The notes under the pieces were generated by a model that made no database searches, was not told the origin of the DNA, and worked only from the letters and a program-made list of their open reading frames with translations. A stretch of DNA of 64,000 nucleotides from NCBI GenBank assembly GCA_963820545.1, contig CAWGAJ010000002.1:868001-932000 (forward strand), given 5' to 3'. Shown here piece after piece: positions 8,056 to 17,695 of this stretch (within the stretch, counting starts at the first letter, position 1; every line of letters starts with the position of its first letter). This DNA comes from CAWGAJ01 sp963820545 (GTDB taxonomy: Bacteria > Planctomycetota > Planctomycetia > Pirellulales > Thermoguttaceae). A program made the translations under genes and the position numbers.

Positions 8056-8545
8056 TGATCTCACCAATCACTGTCGCATGGTATGTTTACTAGCTTTGGA
8101 GGGCTCCATAAATTGTCGCTTTCTCAAATAGCTGGGGTCCAATTATCACCTTTTATGGGAGTCGCCCATTAAGGATGTAGTTTCACCAGAGATGAGTCCG
8201 CAATCTCCCCTCCCGACTGACAAGCCCAAACAGTCGACCTGCGGCCTGTATTCATTTTCACAGATCGCGGCTTCGGGCGAAATGTCCATAAGTTCCACAA
8301 ATTCCTCTAATATACAATTTTTGCCCTAGGCGTCAATGACCTCAGAAAGATGGAGCGAGGTGTAAGATCAGAAAAGAGGCAACACAATTAACAAACCGGG
8401 TCCACTGGGCCAGTTTAACTAAACTGCTGAGTGCCAGGAACATCTTGCCCCTGCTTTTCCACGGCAACACTGGCGAGACGCCAGTGCCGCACAATTAAAT
8501 AATTCAACTAAGTCGGACTACCAGGAAGATATGCTTGCGCCATTG
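8056..8545. other. Intergenic region of 490 bases
   Basis: No coding region is supported. At 8436-8489 there is a degraded copy of the palindrome pair seen at 5774-5827 (AACACTGGCGAGACGCCAGTGCC). Upstream signals for the methyltransferase presumably lie near 8060-8150, but no clear promoter was found. Confidence 0.5.
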
Positions 8546-8815
8546 TTAGCCTGCTCTAGTAGATGTTGCCAAACTCTGACGAAAGGGCAGGATCGTGGAT
8601 GGTTTTCGAGAACTTTTTTGAATCTGCCTGGAGAGATGCCAGGCCGATAGCCAGGCTTCCCGTTGCGTGTGCCCTTGGACGGTAAAAGATTGATTATTCC
8701 GCCTGCCGGATATCATCCATAATGTATCACCATCCAGGGTGACGATTTTTGAGTCGCTGGCACTCCAGCCAAACCGACGCAACCGTCTGCGAATCAGGTC
8801 AATCTTGGTATTCAT
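8546..8815 (-). CDS. Small hypothetical protein
   Basis: 89 residues beginning MNTKIDLIRRRLRRFGWSA. AAGAAGG lies at a workable distance before the ATG. The middle (WMISGRRNNQSFTVQGHTQREAWLSA) resembles small planctomycete proteins of unknown role, from memory only. It is basic, with no signal peptide or membrane segment. It stands alone between a methyltransferase gene and the PEP-CTERM array. No function can be assigned. Confidence 0.55.
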   Translation of the reverse strand: MNTKIDLIRRRLRRFGWSASDSKIVTLDGDTLWMISGRRNNQSFTVQGHTQREAWLSAWHLSRQIQKSSRKPSTILPFRQSLATSTRAG

Positions 8816-9059
8816 CTTATAACACCCTTCTTAAATCCTTTTGATGAAAAGACAATTTAATTTACCATATTCAATTTTAAAGTTAAAGAGCCCAGAAAGA
8901 GGGGGCGTGGGGGGTATAAAAAAACCAAGCAATTGATCGGCCTCTTGAAAAACACACATTTTACAATGTATGTCTACGACTGATTGCTTTTATGCAGCAG
9001 CGTATTTTCAGAGGTTTTTAGGGTACTGCTTTGCCGAAGCCCCTGGCAGACTGTGTTTT

Positions 9060-11792
9060 TCAGCGGGCTGCCAGCCTTTTTAGGCAAACGGCCGCGGCGG
9101 CCAGCAGGAGGAGCAGCCAGGCGCTGGGTTCGGGCACCGCAAGCAATACGTCATTGCCGCCGCTGAAGCTGCCGGTGGCGGAATCGGCGCCGTAGTAGAT
9201 GTGCCATGACGTGGAATCAAACGAAAAAACCGTATCGCCATTCGCATAATTGCTAAAGGAGCCGTTCAGCGCATCTGCGCCATCGTTGAGTAAAATCCAG
9301 AACTTGTCGTTCAGTGAAGGCGTGGAGACGCTCAACATGAGCACTCCGCCCAGAGTGACGGTGCCGTTGACTGAGAGTTGATCGTACCCGGCGCCGGCAA
9401 TGGCGTTAATCTCGCAGGCATAAGTGCCGCCCAGGGTGACATTTCCATTAACGGTCAATATTCCCGGGCTGTCGCCGGGGGCGAGCGTTCCTCCGCTGTT
9501 GACGGTTAAACCGCCGATGGAACCAATTCCGCCGATAGTTCCGTTATTATTGACGGTCACGGGACTGGCAAGACTGCCGTCCACCAAGAGGGCGCCGGCA
9601 TTCACTTGGGTACTTCCGGTGTAGGTGCAGGCGCCGGAGAGGGTTAAAAGGCCTTGTCCAGTTTTTGTTAAGCCGCCGGAAGGCGAAGCGGCCGAAAGCG
9701 CCTGGGCGATGGTGACGTTAAAGCCGTTGGTGTCGATGACCGCGCCGCCGGCTTCCACGTCGGCCGAGTCCAGCCCTTGCATGAAGGTGGTGGTGGTGTT
9801 TTTGGCTTTCAAGGTTCCGCCGTTAAAGTGGAACGCGGCTGTGCCGCCGCTGTCTTCCACCAGCGGGGTGAAGATCGTGCCGCCGTCGAGGTGCACCTGG
9901 CCGTTGCCGGAGGAGTTGCTGGTGATGCGCAGTCCGCCGGTGAGATTCACTAGCCCGGTGCCGCTGACCGTGAGCGAGCCCGTGGCGCCATATCCGACAC
10001 AAAGGCGAGCGCCGCTGTTGGTTTGGTTTACTGTCCCACCGCTAATCGCATAGGAGCCGCTTGAGCTGGAATAGCGGCTGATGTAGAGCCACTGCCCGGC
10101 GTTAAGCGTGCCGCCGCTTTGCGTAAATGTGCCTTGGCCGTATTTACCCACAAGGATATTGGCATTGGCGCCGGCGCTTAAGGTGCCGTCGGAGAGCTCG
10201 TAAGAGCCCACGCCATAAGCGGTATCGCGTCCGCCGATCACTAAATAATCGCCGCTTCCGGATACGGAGACGATGCCGCCGGATTGATACACTGCGCCCA
10301 CGGCATTGCCGGTAGCGCCGGAATTAGCTGAATCGCCGTTGTAGCCGGCGCCAACGTAAAAAGCGGCCGCGCTTAAACTGCCGTTTTGCAGGTACAGATT
10401 GCCGTGCGAGCCGCGGATGTCGCCCACGTTGAAATCGCCGGTCACGTAAAGCGAACTGCTGTCCTGCAAGCGATAGGTTCCGTTGCCATATCTGCCGATG
10501 GAGGCGAATCCGAGTACCGTTACCGAGGAAGAGCCGCTTTGCACTAATGTGCCGTTGGCTGCGACGCGGTCGCCGACGATTAGTCCGTATGGCCAACTTG
10601 CGCTTATGGTCATCGCGGCCCTGTTGGAAATATTGAGCGTGCCGGTGGATGTTTGACCGACATTAATCCCCGAGAGCGTGCCCGAGGGTGAGGAAGTCAT
10701 GTTCACGGTATAACCGCCTTGGATCACGGGAATTTGACCGCCGCCGGGAACTGATCCGGCAAACCAATTCGAGGCGGTATGAAAGTCGGCTGTGCCGGCC
10801 GAGCCGACGAATTCGTCTTCCCGGGGTTTATTGGCGGCGTTGGCGGCTAGATTTTGGGCCACTGAATAAGGGACGGTGAGCACGGTTCCGTGCCTTGACA
10901 AATATGGAAAGGAGACGCCTTTGGTGTACTCGGTCCAGGTTGCCATGTCGTCGGTGGAGACGACCGCACCCATCACATTGCTGCTAAAATGGTCGTTGAA
11001 AACGTACCAGTTATCGCCGATCTTGATTACGGTCGGTCCTTCGGATTGGTAACCGGTGCCCGTAACACGTTGCAGTGGGGAAGTAGGATAGGGGCCAAGC
11101 GCACTGGTGCTATCAGGCGTTTTGTAAATGTATTTATATCCGTTGCGCTCATCCTTGGCGATCAGTCGAAAATTTGCGCCGTCTTTTACGATGGTCGTGT
11201 CGATCGTGGAAAATCCGGGATCATACAACACGGCCGGCGTGCTGAAATTGCTAAAATCGGTCGTGGTGGCGTAGTAAGTTCTCAGTCCGCTCGCCGCGGA
11301 GGTAACTTCCGAGGACCAATAAACAATATACTGATTGGTGGCGGCATCCCAAAAACTTTCCGGGGCCCAGACTTGTCGCGTGGTGGGAACGGAGCCCATG
11401 ATGTTGACTTGTTTCTTGTTATTCCAGTTAAACAGATCGGTTGAATCCATATAGCCGAAATTGGTGACATACCAGGCAGTAGTGTATGTCATGTGAAACA
11501 CGCCGTCCGGTCCGTAGGTTATGCTGGGATCGCGCATAAATGGGCTGGGTTGGGTATCTAATACGATTCCCGCGTCGCCGTTGACGGCATGGTAGCTCAG
11601 ACCGTCTAGCGAATAGGCTATGTGCAGTCCATTCTGGCCGTTGGTTTCTTGAAAGTAAGAAAATAAGTAAACAGGGTCCTGAGCGGCGGCAGGTTCGCAA
11701 AATAATGCGGAGCCGAGGAGTGTTAGTAGTAGGGCTATGGCTTTTAAAGGTAAGTTGTAACCAGACGAAGCGGTGAAAGATCTTTGCTGCAT
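9060..11792 (-). CDS. Secreted GH43-like propeller protein with autotransporter-type beta repeats and PEP-CTERM anchor, paralogue A
   Basis: 910 residues. A signal peptide (hydrophobic segment ending near FCEPAAA) leads to a five-bladed propeller-like domain of about 300 residues. This domain keeps the GH43 acidic trio: Asp in MRDPSITY, Asp in STIDTTIV and Glu in SEGPTVIK. These suggest arabinan- or xylan-type glycosidase activity. Residues ~330-800 are glycine/serine/threonine-rich repeats (LNISNRA, GNGTYRL, GGTL), including passenger-type beta strands (GGLTKTGQGLLTLSG). The C-terminus is VPEPSAWLLLLLAAAAVCLKRLAAR, a PEP-CTERM sorting signal for exosortase. It is the last of four tandem paralogues and very close to paralogue C over the N-terminal half. 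Confidence 0.87.
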   Translation of the reverse strand: MQQRSFTASSGYNLPLKAIALLLTLLGSALFCEPAAAQDPVYLFSYFQETNGQNGLHIAYSLDGLSYHAVNGDAGIVLDTQPSPFMRDPSITYGPDGVFHMTYTTAWYVTNFGYMDSTDLFNWNNKKQVNIMGSVPTTRQVWAPESFWDAATNQYIVYWSSEVTSAASGLRTYYATTTDFSNFSTPAVLYDPGFSTIDTTIVKDGANFRLIAKDERNGYKYIYKTPDSTSALGPYPTSPLQRVTGTGYQSEGPTVIKIGDNWYVFNDHFSSNVMGAVVSTDDMATWTEYTKGVSFPYLSRHGTVLTVPYSVAQNLAANAANKPREDEFVGSAGTADFHTASNWFAGSVPGGGQIPVIQGGYTVNMTSSPSGTLSGINVGQTSTGTLNISNRAAMTISASWPYGLIVGDRVAANGTLVQSGSSSVTVLGFASIGRYGNGTYRLQDSSSLYVTGDFNVGDIRGSHGNLYLQNGSLSAAAFYVGAGYNGDSANSGATGNAVGAVYQSGGIVSVSGSGDYLVIGGRDTAYGVGSYELSDGTLSAGANANILVGKYGQGTFTQSGGTLNAGQWLYISRYSSSSGSYAISGGTVNQTNSGARLCVGYGATGSLTVSGTGLVNLTGGLRITSNSSGNGQVHLDGGTIFTPLVEDSGGTAAFHFNGGTLKAKNTTTTFMQGLDSADVEAGGAVIDTNGFNVTIAQALSAASPSGGLTKTGQGLLTLSGACTYTGSTQVNAGALLVDGSLASPVTVNNNGTIGGIGSIGGLTVNSGGTLAPGDSPGILTVNGNVTLGGTYACEINAIAGAGYDQLSVNGTVTLGGVLMLSVSTPSLNDKFWILLNDGADALNGSFSNYANGDTVFSFDSTSWHIYYGADSATGSFSGGNDVLLAVPEPSAWLLLLLAAAAVCLKRLAAR

Positions 11793-12334
11793 GATAAATC
11801 TCTAATGGCAGGATATTACCAACAACTGGTTGGCGAAAACAGGATCATTGATATTTGCGGCTAACGATTAATTCCTCAGAAATGTGTTTGTTAAGGCAAT
11901 TTTATTTTGTCCATTAACTCCACTGCTTAATTGAACATTTAAGGACTGCAAGCACCTCTGGACGAATAAAACCACCGAGGGCCGGCGCAGGGCGACACCC
12001 ATCGGAGAATAAACAAAAGGAAACACCGAGCCAGAGAACTGCCGATTGCGGCGGGCCGTCGAGTAGGCGCCAGCGGCGCTACTGGGCCTTGCACCGCAAT
12101 TAACCGGGGCTAGGTGCTAACGTGCTGCCTCATCTTGCGACCAGGGGTATGGCTCCGACCTTTTCAATGCAACAACCACAATTACAGTGAATCTAAGCCT
12201 TATGGTCCGGGGGCCTCGCTTCCCGACACCACTAATAATTAATATACCAGGATCTTCAAGTCCTTGCAAGGGATTGGATGGTAGTCAGGCCGAAGAATCT
12301 CGTTCTCTGCCGAACCCCTGGCACACCGCATTTT
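11793..12334 (-). promoter_or_regulatory. Intergenic region with an upstream block shared by paralogues A and D
   Basis: 542 bases without a supported gene. Bases 11830-11925 resemble 20515-20590 upstream of paralogue D (shared GAAAACAGG, TCATT, ATTAATTC, AAATGT and GCAATTTT words in the same order), suggesting a common promoter or regulatory site. This divides the array into two transcription units. The 3' flanks of paralogues A and B are also similar (GCCTTTTTAGGCAAACGGCC). Bases 11950-12200 are GC-richer and carry short hairpins of no recognised class. Confidence 0.5.
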
Positions 12335-15103
12335 TCAACGAGTTATTAGCCTTTTTAGGCAAACGGCCGCGGCGGCGAAAATCAGCAGCAGCCAGGCGCT
12401 GGGTTCGGGGACTGGCGTGGTAAGCAGTGGGGCGCCGCCGAGATCCTCCGTGGGACGGATGATTAACTTGGAGCCGGGCCCGATGTAGAGCCCGCCGAGG
12501 TTAATACTCGAGGCGGTAAGTTGCGTGGAGGTGGCGGCGCCGCCGACCATTAAGCGGCCCGCGCCGGAGATGTCGGCCAAGGAGGTGGTTCCGGTGAGCA
12601 ATTGCATTGCACCGTCGTTGATGAAGGTGTCGCCGGTGTAGGTGATAGTGCCGCTGAGGGTCAACGTGCCCGTGCCGTTTTTGATTAATCCACCGGCGCC
12701 GGAGATAACGCCGGAAAACGTTGTGGATGCGTTGCCGCCAAGGGTGAGGGTTGCTGTGCCCAGCAGCACGGAACTGCCGGCCACGCCGGAGAGCGAACCT
12801 ACGGTCTGGTTGATGTTGTTCAGGTCTAGCGTTGCCCCGCTGCCGGTGATGTTTACGGCGGTAGTTGAAGGCAGCGAGCCGCCGAGATTCAAGGAGTTAA
12901 GATCCGCGTCGGGGCCGGCATCGTGCAGGATTTCGAGCATGTTCGAGCTGAGTGCACCGTTCCAAAAACGCACTTCGTTGTAACTCGCGTTTGCCGTGCT
13001 ATCCGCGGTGTAGAAGGAGCGCCCCAAATTGTCAGCGGTGTCGGTGAGAGCAGCCAGCGTTTTATCGGTGGTGAAAGAGCCTCTGGCTGAACCCAGATTG
13101 GCATTTCCCGAGGCGGCGGAATACCAGGTGACTACCGTCGTCGAGTTGCCCACGGGATTGAGCTCCATGACAATATGGTATTCTGTATTCAGAGTGTACG
13201 GCTGGTTGGTGTTATCCGATTTCGTTTCAATGCCGTTATCTTTCCATCCCACCCGGTCCGAGTATTGGTTGGCTCCTTGAGTCCAACTCATGAAGAGGTT
13301 TTCATTGCTGTCTAGGCCGAGGTCGAAAATTCGGCCCCAATTCTGTAGTGATTTCTGCGTGGCCCAGAGTTCGATAGTGACAGGGGTGTTGGTATTGGGC
13401 AACAAATCCGAGCCCAGTTGGATGTAGTCTGACGCAGATCTAGTGCCGCCGGTAATGGTCGCTTGGGTGCCGGAAAGTGTGACATTATTCGCGCCCACCT
13501 CGACAATTGTGGCGTTGCTGCCACCCACCGAATCGGTAAGCGCCTGGGTAGGAGAAGTACCGGTGAAACTCCAGCGATGAGCGACCGAAATCGGGTTTAG
13601 TTTTAGGGTTCCTTGGGTGATGGTGGTCGAGCCGCTATAGGTGTTTGCTTCGCTGAGGGTAAGCGTGCCGGCGCCATTCTTGGTCAGACCGCCGGCGGCC
13701 GAAGCTGTCGTAAGCGCCTGGGGAATGGTGACGTTATAGCCGTTGGTGTCGATCACGGCTCCGCCGGATTCCACGTCAACCGTGTTCAAGCCTGACATGA
13801 ATGAGGTGGTGGAGTTGCTAGCTTTCAATGTACCGCCGTTGAAATGGAAAGCGGCCGTGCTGCCGCCATTGACCGAGGGCGTGGAGATCGTGCCGCCGTC
13901 GAGATGCACGGCGGAGCCGTTACTGACTTGTACTGATCCGGTGACGTTCAACGCGGCGCTTCCGGAGATATTTAACACGCCGGAGCTTGTCTGACCGATC
14001 CGAAGTGTGGCGACTGTGCCCGAGGGGGATGAAGTGAGATTCACGGTGTGACCGTTTTGAATCAGGGCCGTTTGGTTAGCGCCTGGAATGCTGCCGCCTA
14101 GCCAGTTGCCGGCGGTATTATATTCCGTCGAGCCGGCCAGGCCGGAAAATTCGATTTCAGAAGTGGGATTGGAAGCATTGGCGATTAAATTATCGGCCAC
14201 GGAGCGGGAAACTGTGAAGACGGAGCCATGCTTGCCGTTCGCGGGGAAGACGAATTCATTGTTGCGATTGGTCCAGGTCGTGCCGTCGCTGGAGGTGCAC
14301 AAACCCATCTGACTGTAGAAGTCGGAGTAGACGTACCAGGTCCCGTTGATCTTGATTGCGTTGGGACCCTCGCAACCGACAGTGGCAATATACGGGCCGG
14401 TAGTATACGCGCCGATCAGGCTAGTGCCGCCCTGCGCCTTGTACACGATACCGGGATTCTCGTTCTTAACGAACATTACGTAGTTGCCGTCGGTATCTTT
14501 GCGGATATCCGCATCGATTACGGGGAAGGCGGGATTATATAAGACGGCGGGGGCGCTGTAGGTGTTAAAATCGGTCGTAGTGCTGTAATATATTTTTCTG
14601 TTGCCTCCCCCAGTCACTGACGAAGACCAATAAACCACATACTGGTTGTTTTCGGCATCCCAAGTAGTTTCCGGGGCCCAGGCTTGTTGCGTGCCGGGAA
14701 CGGACGCCATAACATCGACATATTTACTGTTCGTCCAAGTTAGCAAATCGCTCGATTCGCCATAACAGATTTTTGTATTGACAGTCCAGGGTTCAGTGGT
14801 GTGGGTCAGATGGAACTTGCCGTCTTGCCCGTAGATGATGTGTACATCGCGCATTGTGGTGCCGGCCATGGGCCCCGTGACGGCGAGGTCGCCGTTGACG
14901 GCGTGGTAACTCATGCCATCTAACGAATAAGCAAAGTACATCCCGCTCGTGCCGTCCGGATCCCTGAAGTAAGAGAACATATACACAGTGTCATCGGCGG
15001 CGGCAGGTTCACAAAATAAAGCGGAGCCGATTAGTGCAAGAAAGGTCATTCCTGCGGGAAATAATTTGCAACCAGGCAAAGCGGCTGATAATTTCTGATA
15101 CAT
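12335..15103 (-). CDS. Secreted GH43-like/LamG/beta-repeat PEP-CTERM protein, paralogue B
   Basis: 922 residues from the ATG at 15103, which gives a clean signal peptide (MYQKLSAALPG to FCEPAAA). The N-terminal propeller keeps acidic residues at MRDVHIIY, VIDADIRK and CEGPNAIK; the usual RDP is RDV here. After one set of beta repeats comes a concanavalin/LamG-like domain absent from the other three paralogues. It starts AHRWSFTGTSPTQALTDSVG, has VTIELWATQKS and ends with YNEVRFWNGALSS. More passenger-type repeats (GGLIKNGTGTLTLSG) precede the PEP-CTERM tail VPEPSAWLLLIFAAAAVCLKR. It follows paralogue C by 48 bases, probably in one transcript. Confidence 0.87.
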   Translation of the reverse strand: MYQKLSAALPGCKLFPAGMTFLALIGSALFCEPAAADDTVYMFSYFRDPDGTSGMYFAYSLDGMSYHAVNGDLAVTGPMAGTTMRDVHIIYGQDGKFHLTHTTEPWTVNTKICYGESSDLLTWTNSKYVDVMASVPGTQQAWAPETTWDAENNQYVVYWSSSVTGGGNRKIYYSTTTDFNTYSAPAVLYNPAFPVIDADIRKDTDGNYVMFVKNENPGIVYKAQGGTSLIGAYTTGPYIATVGCEGPNAIKINGTWYVYSDFYSQMGLCTSSDGTTWTNRNNEFVFPANGKHGSVFTVSRSVADNLIANASNPTSEIEFSGLAGSTEYNTAGNWLGGSIPGANQTALIQNGHTVNLTSSPSGTVATLRIGQTSSGVLNISGSAALNVTGSVQVSNGSAVHLDGGTISTPSVNGGSTAAFHFNGGTLKASNSTTSFMSGLNTVDVESGGAVIDTNGYNVTIPQALTTASAAGGLTKNGAGTLTLSEANTYSGSTTITQGTLKLNPISVAHRWSFTGTSPTQALTDSVGGSNATIVEVGANNVTLSGTQATITGGTRSASDYIQLGSDLLPNTNTPVTIELWATQKSLQNWGRIFDLGLDSNENLFMSWTQGANQYSDRVGWKDNGIETKSDNTNQPYTLNTEYHIVMELNPVGNSTTVVTWYSAASGNANLGSARGSFTTDKTLAALTDTADNLGRSFYTADSTANASYNEVRFWNGALSSNMLEILHDAGPDADLNSLNLGGSLPSTTAVNITGSGATLDLNNINQTVGSLSGVAGSSVLLGTATLTLGGNASTTFSGVISGAGGLIKNGTGTLTLSGTITYTGDTFINDGAMQLLTGTTSLADISGAGRLMVGGAATSTQLTASSINLGGLYIGPGSKLIIRPTEDLGGAPLLTTPVPEPSAWLLLIFAAAAVCLKRLITR

Positions 15104-15151
15104 GATGAATATCCAGTTCTGTTTAAACTGATCTAACATCTTACAGGGCAA

Positions 15152-17647
15152 TCATCGGGAGCGCCGACCATACAAGGGCCAAACGGCCGCGGCGGCGATA
15201 ATCAGCAGCAGCCAGAGGCTGGGTTCGGGCACCGGCGTGGTAAGCAGTGGGGCGCCGGCGAGACCTTCTGTTGTGGGGCGGATGATCAACTTGGAACCGG
15301 ACCCGATGTAGAGCCCGCCAAGATTAATACTCGAGGCGGTAAGTTGCTTGGAGGCGGTGGTGCTGCCGACCATCAAGCGGCCCGTGCCGGAGATATCGTC
15401 CAAGGATGTGGTCCCGGTGAGCAATTGCAATGCTCCGGCGTTGATGATGGTATCGCCGGTGTAGGTGATGGTGCCGCTGAGGGTCAAAGTGCCCGAGCCG
15501 TTCTTCGTCAAGCCGCCGGAAGTGGGAGCGGCCAAGAGCGACTGGGCGATGGTGATGTTGTAACCGTTGGTGTCGATCACCGCGCCGCCGGCTTCCACAT
15601 CGGCCGAATCCAGCCCTTGCATGAAGGTGAGGGTGGCGTTTTTGGCTTTCAAGGTGCCGCCGTTGAAGTGGAAGGCCGAGGTGCCGCCGCCGTCTTCCAC
15701 GAGCGGGGTGTAGATCGTGCCGCCGTCCAGATGCACCTGTCCGTTGCCGGTGGAGCTGCCGGTGATGCGCAGTCCGCCGGTGAGATTCACCAGCCCGGTG
15801 CCGCTGACCGTGAGCGAGCCCGTGGCGCCATATCCGACAACAAGACGCCTGCTGCTGCTGGTTTGGTTTAGTGTCCCGCCGTTAATCGAATAGGAGCCGC
15901 TTGAGCTGGAATAGCGACTGATGTAGATCCACTGCGCGGCGTTAAGCGTGCCGCCGCTTTGCGTGAATGTGCCTTGGCCGTATTTGCCCACCAGGACATT
16001 GGCATTGGAGCCGGCGCTTAAGGTGCCGCCGGAGAGTTCGTAAGAGCCCACGCCATAGACGTTGTTATCGCGTCCGCCGATCACTAGATAATCGCCGTTG
16101 CCGGAGACGGTGACGGTGCCGCCGGATTGATGCACTTCTCCCACGGCATTGCCAGTGCAGCCGGACTGAGTTGAATCGTTGTAGCCGGAGCCGATGTAAA
16201 AGTAGGGCGCGGTTAAAGTGCCGCCTTCCACGTAGAGGTAGCCGTGCGAGCCGCGGATGTCGCCCACGTTGATTTCGCCGGTCGCGGTAAGCGAGGCGCT
16301 GTCCCGCAAGGTATAGGATCCCGTGCCGTATTTACCGATCGAGGCGCAGTAAGTATTTGATGTAGCAAGTGTAATACTTACTGAAGAAGAGCCGCTTTGC
16401 ACCACAGTGCCTACGCCTGTGATGCGATCGCCGAGGATCAGACCGTATGGCCAATTTGCGGATATGCTCACCGCGGCGGTGCCGGAAATGTTCAGCGTGC
16501 CCGTGGAGGTTTGACCGACCTGAAGTCCACTTAGCGTGCCTGAGGGCGAGGATGTCATGTTCACGGTATAACCGGCTTGAATCACGGGGATTTGACTGGC
16601 GCCGGGAACCGCTCCGGCAAACCAATTCGAGGCGGTACTAAAGTTCGAGGTGCCGGCCCCGCCGATGAATTCATCCTCCTTGGGTTTACTGGCGGCGTTG
16701 GTGGCTAGATTCTGGGCCACTGAATAAGGGACGGTGAACACGGTTCCGTGCCTTGATTGATATGGGAAGGAGGTGCCATCGGTGTATTCGGTCCAGGTTG
16801 CCATGTCATCGGTGGAGGCCATGGTGCCCATCACACTACTCCCATAGTGGTCGTTGATGACGTACCAAGTGCCGTCGATATTAATGACCGTGGGGCCTTC
16901 GGAGGAATAACCAGTGCCAGTAACGCGTTGGAGCGGGGAAGTAGGATAGGGGCCGAGCGCACTGCTGCTAGTCCCCGTCTTGTAAATGTATTTATATCCG
17001 TTGCGTTCATCCTTGGCGATCAGTCGAAAATTTGTGCCGTCTTTTACAATGGTTGTGTCGATGGTGGAAAATCCGGGATCATACAACACGGCTGGCGCGC
17101 TGAAATTGCTAAAATCGGTAGTGGTGGCGTAGTAAGGTCTCAGTCCGCTCGCCACAGAGGTAACTTCCGAAGACCAATAAACAATATACTGATTGGTGGC
17201 GGCGTCCCAAAAACTTTCCGGGGCCCAGACTTCTTGTGTGGTGGGAACAGAGCCCATGATATTGACTTGTTTCTTGTTATTCCAGTTAAGCAGATCGGTT
17301 GAATCCATATAGCCGAAATTGGTGACATACCAGGCAGTAGTGTATGTCATGTGAAACACGCCATCCGGTCCGTAGGTTATGCTGGGATCGCGCATAAATG
17401 GGCTGGGTTGGGTATCTAATACGATTCCCGCGTCGCCATTGACGGCATGGTAGCTCAGACCGTCTAGAGAATAGGCTATGTGCAGTCCATTCTGGCCGTT
17501 GGTTTCTTGAAAGTAAGAAAATAAGTACACGGGATCTTCGGCGGCGGCGGATTCGCAAAATAATGCGAAGCCGACTAACGCCAGAAAGGTCATTCCTACG
17601 AGCAATAATTTGCAACCAGGCAAAGCGGCGGATAATGTCTGATACAT
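15152..17647 (-). CDS. Secreted GH43-like propeller, beta-repeat, PEP-CTERM protein, paralogue C
   Basis: 831 residues from the ATG at 17647, giving the signal peptide MYQTLSAALPG to FCESAAA. Propeller acidic residues are at MRDPSITY, STIDTTIV and SEGPTVIN. The propeller and middle repeats are almost identical to paralogue A, which suggests recent duplication or gene conversion. The C-terminal part (LLTGTTSLDDISGTGRLMVG onward) instead matches paralogues B and D, so the gene is a mosaic. The tail VPEPSLWLLLIIAAAAVWPLYGRRSR is a PEP-CTERM signal with a basic end. The protein should be exported and processed by an exosortase that is not encoded in this window. Confidence 0.87.
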   Translation of the reverse strand: MYQTLSAALPGCKLLLVGMTFLALVGFALFCESAAAEDPVYLFSYFQETNGQNGLHIAYSLDGLSYHAVNGDAGIVLDTQPSPFMRDPSITYGPDGVFHMTYTTAWYVTNFGYMDSTDLLNWNNKKQVNIMGSVPTTQEVWAPESFWDAATNQYIVYWSSEVTSVASGLRPYYATTTDFSNFSAPAVLYDPGFSTIDTTIVKDGTNFRLIAKDERNGYKYIYKTGTSSSALGPYPTSPLQRVTGTGYSSEGPTVINIDGTWYVINDHYGSSVMGTMASTDDMATWTEYTDGTSFPYQSRHGTVFTVPYSVAQNLATNAASKPKEDEFIGGAGTSNFSTASNWFAGAVPGASQIPVIQAGYTVNMTSSPSGTLSGLQVGQTSTGTLNISGTAAVSISANWPYGLILGDRITGVGTVVQSGSSSVSITLATSNTYCASIGKYGTGSYTLRDSASLTATGEINVGDIRGSHGYLYVEGGTLTAPYFYIGSGYNDSTQSGCTGNAVGEVHQSGGTVTVSGNGDYLVIGGRDNNVYGVGSYELSGGTLSAGSNANVLVGKYGQGTFTQSGGTLNAAQWIYISRYSSSSGSYSINGGTLNQTSSSRRLVVGYGATGSLTVSGTGLVNLTGGLRITGSSTGNGQVHLDGGTIYTPLVEDGGGTSAFHFNGGTLKAKNATLTFMQGLDSADVEAGGAVIDTNGYNITIAQSLLAAPTSGGLTKNGSGTLTLSGTITYTGDTIINAGALQLLTGTTSLDDISGTGRLMVGSTTASKQLTASSINLGGLYIGSGSKLIIRPTTEGLAGAPLLTTPVPEPSLWLLLIIAAAAVWPLYGRRSR

Positions 17648-17695
17648 GATGAATATCCAGTTCTGTTTAAATTGCGCTAACATATCACAGGGCAA

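Noticed and set aside
9800..16200. Possible CRISPR or tandem repeat array
   Set aside because: The repeated segments are coding paralogues with irregular spacing, not identical repeats with unique spacers.
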